This document shows positions 1-7,744 of a stretch of 52,063 nucleotides of DNA, one piece after another. The position numbers and the translations under genes are program-made. Origin of the DNA: Candidatus Thiodiazotropha endolucinida (GTDB lineage: Bacteria; Pseudomonadota; Gammaproteobacteria; Chromatiales; Chromatiaceae). The notes beneath the pieces are model-generated. The model ran no database searches. It saw only the letters and a list, made by a program, of their open reading frames with translations, and was not told where the DNA came from. The stretch's first letter is position 1. Each line of letters starts with the position of its first letter. The stretch is from contig NZ_MARB01000028.1 in assembly GCF_001715975.1 (NCBI RefSeq), forward strand, positions 1 to 52,063, in the 5' to 3' direction.

Positions 1-350
1 GTGTTGCCGTTGTCGTTGATCGTGACGTTGATCGTATCGGCGTCATTGCCTGCGGTATTGGTCGTACCGTGCAGATAGGTGATGTTGCTCGCGGTATTGA
101 AGTAGTTGTTCAGATCGCTCAGCGTGCCGGTCAACGTTCTGGCTGTGCTCGTCCCGCCGATCGTGATACCGGTCCCCGCGGCCGCACTCAGGTCGCCACC
201 GGTGCTGGTGGTCAGGGTGACCGTCAGTGTGCCTGAAGCGGCATCGACGTCAGCAAAGTCAATGGCCGACAGATCGATGTTGCTGGATACATCCTCGGTG
301 ACCGAGATATCGCTCGGCAACGAGCCGGCGTTGGTCGGGTTATCATTGAC
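1..350 (-). repeat. Cadherin-like module copy C (cut by window edge)
   Basis: This is the third copy in protein order of a module with DNPTNAGSLP, LNNYFNTASNITYLHG and INDNGN motifs. It is highly similar at the nucleotide level to 2278-2630 and 3168-3520. Confidence 0.75.
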
Positions 351-3300
351 CGCACCGACACTGATCGTCGCCGTCTCACCGATATCGCTGCTGGTATCAC
401 TGCCGCCGCCGTTGTCGGTCACCGTGTTCAAGGTGATGGTACGGGCCGTGGTCGAGGGATTATCCGCAGCCGGATCGATGCCGTAGGTAATACTCTCCAG
501 CACCAGTTCAGCAGCGGCGGCATTGGTGCCACCGGCAAAGGTGATCGTGACCACGCCGGTGGCCTGGGTGTAGCTGTAACTGTGCCCACCGCTGATGGCA
601 CCACTGCTGTCGCTGCCCAGGCCGCTGATCGCAGTCCCGTTGATGGTCAGGGTATCCGAGTTATCGATACCGCCGCCGAGGGCCAGCTGGGCCGAGGCGA
701 TGTCATCACCGGCCTCGATCGGATCGATTGTGACCGTGGCGAAGACCGCACCGGAGGTGGTGTCGGTATTCTCGGTCAGGGTGTCATTGGCGGCTGTGGC
801 AGCCAAGGTCGGGGTATCGTTGACCGCGGTGATTGTCACCGTCGTGCTGCCCACGGCCTGCAATGCGCCGCCGGATCCCTGGGCACCGGCATTACCGTCG
901 TTGAAGGTCCAATCGATTTGCACGCTGGCCGGCGGCACGTCGTTGCTGTTCGCGTAGGTGATCTGGCGCAGGATGTTGTTGACATCGGCCGAGGTGGGTG
1001 TCTGACCGTTGGCGTTGGTGAAGGTGATGACCAATTCGCCTGCCGTGGTCGTGGTGTCGAACGATGCAACGATCTGACTGCTCTTGATCAGATTGCTGCC
1101 CGATAGCGTGATGCCGTTGCCGTCGTTGAAACTGAAAACGTCTTCGCTGTTCGCGGCGCCGTTGCGCACTAAGGTCACACTCGCGCCGTCGTAGTCGCCG
1201 TTGCCGCCGTTCAAGGCATCGAGTTCCGGGTCGCTAATATCGACATCTGCATCCAATACGACGGCCGGTCCATCTTCGGTAAAGGCCGGAGTGCCGTCCA
1301 ATGTCGTGGTCGACACATTCTCGTACCAGGCAATCTCATCGGCGGAGTTTGCCGCGGACAGCACATCGAGGTCGCCATCGCTGGTCACGTCCGCCACGGC
1401 AACCGATGTGGCAAAGCCGGCGGTATTGGAAATGATGTGCTCGGAAAAGTTCTCGCTGCCGTCGTTCTCATACCAGGCGATCGTGGCATCCGTCGACGAC
1501 GCCGACAGTACGTCCAGATCGCCGTCCCCGTCCATGTCCCCCGCGGTTACCGATCGAGCACCGTTAGCCGATGTGGTGATTGTATGGGCGGTAAAGTTTT
1601 GGCTGCCGTCGTTTTCGTACCAGGCAATCTTGTCGTCGTTACCGGACGCCGACAGCACGTCCAGATCGCCGTCTCCATCGACATCGGCGGCGTCGACGGC
1701 GCGTGCACCGTCGGCGCTGGTGGTGACTGTCTGCTCAGTGAAGTTTCCGTTACCGTCATTCTCGTACCAGCCGATCGTATCCTCACCGAACGAGGCCGAC
1801 AGGATGTCGAAGTCCCCATCGCCGTCGACGTCTGCCGTGGTTACAGAACGATTTGTCGATGTCGTGTTCGCAATCGCATGGCGGGTGAAGTTCTGACTGC
1901 CGTCGTTCTCATACCAGGCTATCGTATTGTCATTGCTAGACGACGACAGTACGTCGAGATCGCCATCGCCGTCCACGTCTGCCGTTGTTACATCATTCGC
2001 GAAAATGGCCGTATTAGTAATTACGTGCTTGGTAAAATTTCCACTGCCGTCATTCTCATGCCAGGCGACGGTGTTGTCAGCTGACGAAGTCGACAGCACA
2101 TCGATATCGCCATCGCCATCCACATCGGCGGAATGCACCGTATTTGCGCCGTCCGCCGCGGCGTCGATGATCTGCTCGCCGAAGCTGGGAACACCGTCGA
2201 AACTCGGCGCCTCATTGACCGCGCTGATGTCCACATTCACAGTGCCAAGATCGATATCGGTGCCGCCACCGGCACCGGTGTTGCCGTTGTCGTTGATCGT
2301 GACGTAGATCGTGTCGGCGTCGTTGCCGGCTGTATGTGCCGTACCGTGCAGGTAGGTGATATTGCTGGCGGTATCAAAATAGTTGTTCAGATCCGTCAGC
2401 GTGCCGGTGAGGGTCAAGACCTTCGATGTGCCAGCGATCGTGATGCCGGTGCCGGCCGCCGCACTCAAGTTGCCGCCGATGCTGGTGGTCAGGGTGACCG
2501 TCAGCGTACCGCCGCCGGCGTCGACATCCGCGAAGTTGATGGCCGACAGATCGACGTTGCTCGAGACATCCTCGGTCACACTGATATCGCTCGGCAAGGA
2601 GCCGGCGTTGGTCGGATCGTCGTTGACCGTGCTCACAGTAACCGTGGTGTCGTAGTCGACACTGGTACCGCCATCGCCGTCAGTGAGTACAAAGCGTACG
2701 GTGCGTGCGCCCGTGGTCGGGTTTTCGGTGTCGGTGTTTTCGTAGGTGATGTTGCGAACGAGCGCGGTGACCGCAGTGGCATCGGCGTCGGCATCGAGCG
2801 TGATGACCAGATTGGTGCCGCCGCTGCCGCCGGTGAAGGTACCGATTTGGGTACCGCCGTAGCTGACGGCACTGCCCGATACCGTGATATTCGTTGGGCC
2901 GGCGCCCTGATCACGGATCGCGAGCACGTCTTCAGCATTGTCGCTGCCGGCCTGGAACGAAACGGTCAGCGTGCCGGTATCGAAATCGCTGCTGTCGACA
3001 TCGGCCACGATCGATGCGGTGCCTTGATCGATGACCTGGGCGCCGTCGTCTTCGTTGTAGGCCAGGCTGTCACCACCCAGATTAGCGATGGTCGGGACTT
3101 CGTTGTCCGGCGTGATATCGACATTGACCGTGCCGAGGTTGATGTTCGTACCGCCACCGGTGCCGGTGTTGCCGTTGTCGTTGATCGTGATGTTGATCGT
3201 GTCGGCATCGTCACCGTTGGTGTCTGGTGTACCGTGCAGGTAGGTGATATTGCTCGCGGTATTGAAGTAGTTGTTCAGGTCGGTCAGCGTGCCGGTCAGG

Positions 3301-6300
3301 GTCCGGGCAGTGCTCGTTCCACCGATCGTAATGCCGGTGCCGGCGGCGGCGCTCAGGTTGCCGCCGGTGCTGGTGGTCAGGGTCACGGTCAGGGTGCCGA
3401 CACCGGCATCGACATCACTGAAGTCAACCGCCGACAGATCGACATTGGAGGAAACATTCTCTGCGACGGTGATGTCGGTCGGCAAGGAGCCGGCGTTGGT
3501 CGGATCGTCGTTGACCGCGGTGATGGTGACGGTCGTGCTGCCCACTGCCTGTAACGCGCCACCGCTTCCTTGACTACCGGTATTGCCGTCATCAAAGGTC
3601 CAATCGATCTGCACACTGGCCGGCGGTGCGTCATTGCTGTTCGAATAGGTGATCTGGCGCAGGATATTGTCGACGTCGGCCGAGGTCGGTGTTTGACCGT
3701 TGGCATTGGTAAAGGTGATCACCAGTTCACCGGCCGTGCTAGTGGTGTCGAACGACGCGATGATCTGGCTGCTTTTGATCAGGTTGCTACCCGACAGCGT
3801 GATGCCGTTACCGTCGTTAAAACTGAAGACGTCGTCGCTGTTCGCGGCGCCATTACGTACCAGCGTTAGGCTTGCGCCGTTGTAGTCGCCCTGACCGCTG
3901 CTGAGCGCATCGAGCTCTGCGTCGCTCACATTGACATCGGCATCCAGCACCACCGCCGCGCCGTCTTCGACGAAGGTCGGCGCACCATCGAGCGTCGTTA
4001 CGCTCATCACGTTCTCGTACCATGTGACAGTGTCGGCGGCATCGTCGGTCGCCAGCACATCCACATCCCCATCGCCGTCCATATCGGCGACTGCAACCGA
4101 AAACGCCTCACCGGTCACACTGGCGATGGTATTGGCGGTGAAGTTCTCACTGCCGTCATTCTCGAACCAAACGACGTTGTCATCGGTGTACGATGCCGAT
4201 ATCACATCCAGATCGCCATCGCCGTCGATATCTGCTGCCGCAACCGCGCTGACGGGACCGGCAGCGGCAGTGATGGTATGCAGGGTGAAGTTTTCAAAAC
4301 CGTCGTTTTCGTACCAGGCGAGCTTATCGGAACTTCGCGATGCCGATAGCAGATCCAGATCGCCATCGCCATCCACGTCGACCGCGACGACCTGTCGAGC
4401 CTCGTTGGCCGAGGTTGTGACCGTGCGCGTGGTGAAGTTCTCATTACCGTCGTTCTCGTACCAGGCGACTCTGCCGTCGTATGCCGATGTCGAAAGTACG
4501 TCGAGGTCGCCGTCTTCATCCAGATCCACTGTGCCGACGAACGATGCGCCGGAGGCGCTGAACGTGATCGTACGGGTGGTGAAGTTCTCGTTGCCATCGT
4601 TCTCGTACCAGACGACGCGGTCGTCTCCCACCGACGCCGACAGCACGTCGATATCGCCGTCGCCGTCGACGTCGGCGGTCGTGACCGCGAATGCGGTGTT
4701 GGCCGACGTGGTGATGGTGTGGGCGGTGAAATTCTGGCTGCCGTCGTTTTCGTACCATGCGATCTTGTTGTCGTTTTGCGAAGCTGAGACAACATCGAGG
4801 TCGCCGTCACCGTCTATGTCCACCGTGGACACCCCCGCGGCGCCGTTGGCAGATGACGTAATCGTGTGGGCGGTGAACGACGGCGGCCCGGCGGCATCGA
4901 ATGTCGGTGCGGTGTTACTCAGGAGTTCCGCAATATCCGACGTGGACAGCGCACGATCATAGACGCGCACATCGTCCTGTAACCCGTTGAAGAAGGCGAT
5001 ATAACCCCCCGCGTCACGTACATTCCCGATCGCCATCGAGTCCAAGGAAGTTACAGAAGAGAAGAAACTCGATGTCGAACTGTTGCCATCTCGATAAAAG
5101 AGCCCGGCCAAGGAAACTTCTACACCGTCGATATAGATGCTGTTGCCGGAGCCATCGACTGTTACTGCAACATGATGCCAACTGCCGTCGGCGTAGCTGG
5201 CGTTTGTTTCAACGGAAAGGCTATAGAAGCTGTTGTTGACGACGTCGAAGAAGATCCGGCCATTGTCCATTCCGAACACAACGACACTGCTGGAGTCCGC
5301 GGTATCGGTGATCGAGAACATCGCTTGGGCGCCGCTATAAGAAGTGTTGATCCAGGCAGCAATCGTTCCCTCTGACAGGCCGCTAAAGGCACTCACATGA
5401 GTGTTGAGCTGGACGAAGTCGTTAAAGCCGTCAAGATTCAGGTTACCGTCGCCGATCGGATTGGACGATCCAGGATTGTCAATAGAGGCACCGTTCGTGA
5501 GTGTTCCATCATGGGAATTTCCCGAGCTGTCGGTCGCATCTGAATCGAGCGTCCAGTGACCGAGCAGGCCCGTGGTGATATCCAACCGGTTCAGCCATGC
5601 TTGCTGGCCGTCAATGCCGACAGCGACGTCAGTTTCAATTGAACCTTCAACGACCTCAAGATCCCAGTCGCCATCGAGTGTTTCATGACCTGTCACATCG
5701 TTGGAAGCGGCGACATCGGCGCCGGTCAGGGCGGCGAATTGCTCAATAAAACGTTCGCCGGTAGCGGTGGAGGCGATATCGCAGCCATAGATCAACCAGT
5801 CACCCCCGGGATTCAGGGCCTCACCCCAGGCACTGATCTGTTCTGCCGACTGCTGTAGTCCATCCTGGTTAAGCGTGGCATTACCCAGCCGTATCTCACC
5901 CTCTCCGCCGTGGCTGATCAGGTGGATAGCGTTAAGCCCCTGGTATTGCGCGAGAGTTTCGTTAAGCTGTTCGATGCCGTTAGCGGAACTGTCGAGCAGT
6001 ACGATCTCGAAGCTGCGCCCGTCTCCATCACGGCTGATCAAATCATCGACCAAGGACTGATAATCCGGTGTCGCGGGATCGATGATCACCAGTTCCCGGG
6101 TCGATATATCGGATTCGTCAGTCTGGTTTGACAGGACGGATTGTAACCCGGCTTCAATGGTCTGTAGCTCTGTTTCATCAACCTGCTGCTCGACATCGTT
6201 CGATGCCGGATCGACAGCAACTCCCACCAGGTCGGCGGAGAGCAGGATTCGGGGCTCCAGCTCTTCGCAGATCAGGGTATTGGACCGTTTTTTGGATCGC

Positions 6301-6311
6301 CTGCGTCTCAT
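1..6311 (-). CDS. Giant LEPR-XLL / DUF4347 repetitive surface or secreted protein (N-terminal 2,103 codons; 3' end outside window)
   Basis: The frame is open from ATG 6311 to the window edge, so the protein exceeds 2,100 residues and its C-terminus is not visible. Its ATG overlaps the stop of the upstream adaptor gene (ATGA), indicating translational coupling. Order of parts: a basic start (MRRRRSKKR); the LEPR-XLL motif LEPRILLSA at residues 18-26; a DUF4347 domain at about 72-240 with SHGGEGE (His134) and YGCDIA (Cys177); a LamG-like domain at about 250-458; six FG-GAP/VCBS units of 49 residues with DxDGDGDxD calcium loops (about 470-766); cadherin-like and VCBS-type modules; a second six-unit FG-GAP array; then more modules. 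No ordinary Sec signal peptide is visible. Proteins of this architecture are usually large exported adhesin-like proteins; function here is inferred. The neighbouring HlyD-type genes probably serve its export. Confidence 0.9.
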   Translation of the reverse strand, partial: MRRRRSKKRSNTLICEELEPRILLSADLVGVAVDPASNDVEQQVDETELQTIEAGLQSVLSNQTDESDISTRELVIIDPATPDYQSLVDDLISRDGDGRSFEIVLLDSSANGIEQLNETLAQYQGLNAIHLISHGGEGEIRLGNATLNQDGLQQSAEQISAWGEALNPGGDWLIYGCDIASTATGERFIEQFAALTGADVAASNDVTGHETLDGDWDLEVVEGSIETDVAVGIDGQQAWLNRLDITTGLLGHWTLDSDATDSSGNSHDGTLTNGASIDNPGSSNPIGDGNLNLDGFNDFVQLNTHVSAFSGLSEGTIAAWINTSYSGAQAMFSITDTADSSSVVVFGMDNGRIFFDVVNNSFYSLSVETNASYADGSWHHVAVTVDGSGNSIYIDGVEVSLAGLFYRDGNSSTSSFFSSVTSLDSMAIGNVRDAGGYIAFFNGLQDDVRVYDRALSTSDIAELLSNTAPTFDAAGPPSFTAHTITSSANGAAGVSTVDIDGDGDLDVVSASQNDNKIAWYENDGSQNFTAHTITTSANTAFAVTTADVDGDGDIDVLSASVGDDRVVWYENDGNENFTTRTITFSASGASFVGTVDLDEDGDLDVLSTSAYDGRVAWYENDGNENFTTRTVTTSANEARQVVAVDVDGDGDLDLLSASRSSDKLAWYENDGFENFTLHTITAAAGPVSAVAAADIDGDGDLDVISASYTDDNVVWFENDGSENFTANTIASVTGEAFSVAVADMDGDGDVDVLATDDAADTVTWYENVMSVTTLDGAPTFVEDGAAVVLDADVNVSDAELDALSSGQGDYNGASLTLVRNGAANSDDVFSFNDGNGITLSGSNLIKSSQIIASFDTTSTAGELVITFTNANGQTPTSADVDNILRQITYSNSNDAPPASVQIDWTFDDGNTGSQGSGGALQAVGSTTVTITAVNDDPTNAGSLPTDITVAENVSSNVDLSAVDFSDVDAGVGTLTVTLTTSTGGNLSAAAGTGITIGGTSTARTLTGTLTDLNNYFNTASNITYLHGTPDTNGDDADTINITINDNGNTGTGGGTNINLGTVNVDITPDNEVPTIANLGGDSLAYNEDDGAQVIDQGTASIVADVDSSDFDTGTLTVSFQAGSDNAEDVLAIRDQGAGPTNITVSGSAVSYGGTQIGTFTGGSGGTNLVITLDADADATAVTALVRNITYENTDTENPTTGARTVRFVLTDGDGGTSVDYDTTVTVSTVNDDPTNAGSLPSDISVTEDVSSNVDLSAINFADVDAGGGTLTVTLTTSIGGNLSAAAGTGITIAGTSKVLTLTGTLTDLNNYFDTASNITYLHGTAHTAGNDADTIYVTINDNGNTGAGGGTDIDLGTVNVDISAVNEAPSFDGVPSFGEQIIDAAADGANTVHSADVDGDGDIDVLSTSSADNTVAWHENDGSGNFTKHVITNTAIFANDVTTADVDGDGDLDVLSSSSNDNTIAWYENDGSQNFTRHAIANTTSTNRSVTTADVDGDGDFDILSASFGEDTIGWYENDGNGNFTEQTVTTSADGARAVDAADVDGDGDLDVLSASGNDDKIAWYENDGSQNFTAHTITTSANGARSVTAGDMDGDGDLDVLSASSTDATIAWYENDGSENFSEHIISNTAGFATSVAVADVTSDGDLDVLSAANSADEIAWYENVSTTTLDGTPAFTEDGPAVVLDADVDISDPELDALNGGNGDYDGASVTLVRNGAANSEDVFSFNDGNGITLSGSNLIKSSQIVASFDTTTTAGELVITFTNANGQTPTSADVNNILRQITYANSNDVPPASVQIDWTFNDGNAGAQGSGGALQAVGSTTVTITAVNDTPTLAATAANDTLTENTDTTSGAVFATVTIDPIEAGDDIASAQLALGGGIDNSDTLTINGTAISGLGSDSSGAISGGHSYSYTQATGVVTITFAGGTNAAAAELVLESITYGIDPAADNPSTTARTITLNTVTDNGGGSDTSSDIGETATISVGAVNDNPTNAGSLPSDISVTEDVSSNIDLSAIDFADVDAASGTLTVTLTTSTGGDLSAAAGTGITIGGTSTARTLTGTLSDLNNYFNTASNITYLHGTTNTAGNDADTINVTINDNGN
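836..1290 (-). repeat. FNDGNG-type module, copy 2 (partner at 3520-3990)
   Basis: This is the second copy of the module that follows the FG-GAP arrays. It shares FSFNDGNGITLSGSNL and VQIDWTFNDGN-type motifs with the first copy. Confidence 0.7.
1315..2190 (-). repeat. FG-GAP/VCBS array 2 (six units of about 147 bp)
   Basis: This is a second six-unit array of the same 49-residue motif, about 2.7 kb further into the gene. The final unit carries a degenerate loop (VTSDGDLD). The same type of block (ending in the FNDGNGITLSGSNL motif) follows both arrays, so array plus follow-on module appears to have been duplicated as one segment. Confidence 0.85.
2278..2630 (-). repeat. Cadherin-like module copy B
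   Basis: This is the middle copy of the module with SLPSDISV, TGTLTDLNNYF and YLHGTAHT. It begins with nearly the same 30 bases as the copies at 1 and 3168. The very recent look of the repeats suggests recombination or gene conversion between copies. Confidence 0.75.
3168..3520 (-). repeat. Cadherin-like module copy A
   Basis: This is the first copy in protein order of the module with SLPTDITV and LNNYFNTASNITYLHG. It lies next to the block at 3520-3990, which is itself repeated at 836-1290. Confidence 0.75.
3520..3990 (-). repeat. FNDGNG-type module, copy 1 (partner at 836-1290)
   Basis: The module carries LSGSNLIKSSQI, TNANGQTPTSADV and QIDWTF motifs. It is nearly the same in sequence as the block at 836-1290. 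In both cases it directly follows an FG-GAP array. Confidence 0.7.
4015..4900 (-). repeat. FG-GAP/VCBS array 1 (six units of about 147 bp)
   Basis: Within the giant gene, six consecutive units of about 49 codons each carry the pattern DxDGDGDxDVLSAS followed by WYENDG and NFT. One unit has DLDEDGD in place of the usual loop. The last unit lacks the NDG-NFT ending. These are putative calcium-binding beta-propeller blades. Confidence 0.85.
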
Positions 6312-7504
6312 CGCTCGACGATCCTGGTCTCGATTCCCAAGTCCGTGAGCTGCTGCCGATAATTATCGACCACCCTGCGGTTTTTGAAATATCCCAGGGA
6401 GATATGCCCTTTCAACGATCCCTTGGCGATGACCCAGGTATCCTCCACACCCTTTTGCCTGAGAGTCTCCGCCTTGCGCTTAGCCTTCTTCAGCGGCAGC
6501 AGTGAATCCTGGGTTACCAGCAGGTAGTGCGGCTTTCGTGCAGTTTTTTGACCAGCGCCATCGGTGGTGCTCACCGCTTCGGTCTTCGATCCGACTGTTG
6601 CTTTCTCGACAGGTTCTTCAAACTCTTTTGTGGGTTGGGCATGTGCGACCGCATCAGCCTGGTTCAACTTCACAGGCTTAGGCTGCCTGTCAGCCATCTT
6701 ATCGAGAAATCGCACCTGGCAACGCAACCCGCTGGTCAGGCGATAGTCGTCATTGGGGATCTCCAGACGGATGCGGAATGTGCCGCTGGCCGCGTCGAGT
6801 ATCGGATCGACGATCTTCACCACTGCCCGATGATTGCCGCCCACCGGCAACTCCGGCCTGACCATCGCCAACTGCCCGGTCTTGACCTTACCCAACATCG
6901 AGACCGGTGCGACGACTTCGACGCGCAACGGATTGATCTGGGCGATTTTTACGATGGGACGCTCCTCCACGGACTCGCCCGGATTGAGGTAGCGCTCAAC
7001 TACGATACCTCCGACAGGACTACGAATCGTATGGCGGTTATAGAGCGCTTCGGCCTGCTTCAGGTCGAGTTCCGCGAGAAACTTGTTCTCTTTCGCCTGG
7101 GCCAGTTTATAACGGGTCAGGCGGGTCTCGGTCTCGACCTTGTCGAAATCCTGAAAGGAGGAGAGGTTTTTTTCGTGCAGCTCCTTGACCCGGTTCAGCT
7201 GACGCCGACCGTAGGCGAGACTGACCTCCTGCAGACGCACGTCGCTGTTGATCGATGCCTTGGCGCGAGCATATTCCAGGGCTGCCTGTTCAACCTCGGA
7301 TTCAAGCTTGGCGATGACCTGGTTCCGGTCAATGCTGTCCCCCACGTCCACGGAGACGGCCTCGAGAATACCATCGATACGGGAGCTGAGCTCCACGGTC
7401 ATGAAGGGTTCAATTACACCGTCAAGTGATTCGGTTCCATCCGCAATAAGTGTTGATGAAAAGAGGCAGATCATGCCTCCTATCGTTAGATACCATTTGC
7501 TCAT
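6308..7504 (-). CDS. HlyD/RND-type periplasmic adaptor with C-terminal SPOR-like domain
   Basis: 398 residues. An N-terminal hydrophobic segment (residues 5-20) ends in SSTLIADG and reads as a signal peptide or anchor. Residues about 30-70 are the first half of a biotinyl-lipoyl domain (VELSSRIDGIL, VDVGDSIDRNQVIAKLES). A helical hairpin follows at about 70-165, then the second lipoyl half (IRSPVGGIVVERYLNPGESV) and a beta-barrel region. After a linker rich in charged residues, the last 80 residues (from HYLLVTQDSLLPLKKA to the GIETRIVER end) resemble a SPOR domain, which in known proteins binds denuded peptidoglycan. A SPOR domain on an adaptor is unusual. The stop codon overlaps the start of the giant LEPR-XLL gene by ATGA, tying the two products together. 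It probably bridges the inner membrane and envelope for export; no pump gene is nearby. Confidence 0.85.
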   Translation of the reverse strand: MSKWYLTIGGMICLFSSTLIADGTESLDGVIEPFMTVELSSRIDGILEAVSVDVGDSIDRNQVIAKLESEVEQAALEYARAKASINSDVRLQEVSLAYGRRQLNRVKELHEKNLSSFQDFDKVETETRLTRYKLAQAKENKFLAELDLKQAEALYNRHTIRSPVGGIVVERYLNPGESVEERPIVKIAQINPLRVEVVAPVSMLGKVKTGQLAMVRPELPVGGNHRAVVKIVDPILDAASGTFRIRLEIPNDDYRLTSGLRCQVRFLDKMADRQPKPVKLNQADAVAHAQPTKEFEEPVEKATVGSKTEAVSTTDGAGQKTARKPHYLLVTQDSLLPLKKAKRKAETLRQKGVEDTWVIAKGSLKGHISLGYFKNRRVVDNYRQQLTDLGIETRIVER

Positions 7505-7744
7505 GTCGTTTATTTACTTTTTTCACACGCTTGCCAACACAGGTTACAAAGACCGAGGATCCGTTATTGCAAATGATTCTTATTCCCTTTCGATATCAAG
7601 GCTTTGCATTCAACTAATCGGCTGAAAAGTTGCTACCTTGACCAACAGAACGTGACTTTTTAAACAAAATTAACACTTTATGACCCGAATTCCCAAAGCA
7701 CTCTACCTAATTATGGTTACTTCCCCATCGAAGCCTTTGGCGGT

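Noticed and set aside
106-4962. Several long plus-strand frames (for example 2133-3554 and 3931-4962)
   Set aside because: They are reverse-strand shadows of the repetitive giant gene; their composition (runs of S, P, V or R, Q, D) follows from the repeated codons of the true minus-strand protein.
1-6311. CRISPR array or satellite DNA as explanation for the periodic repeats
   Set aside because: The repeats stay in one open reading frame and encode known protein modules; no short repeat with unique spacers is present.
6527-7429. 300-codon plus-strand frame
   Set aside because: Opposite strand holds a full adaptor with lipoyl and SPOR-like domains; the plus frame has no motif.
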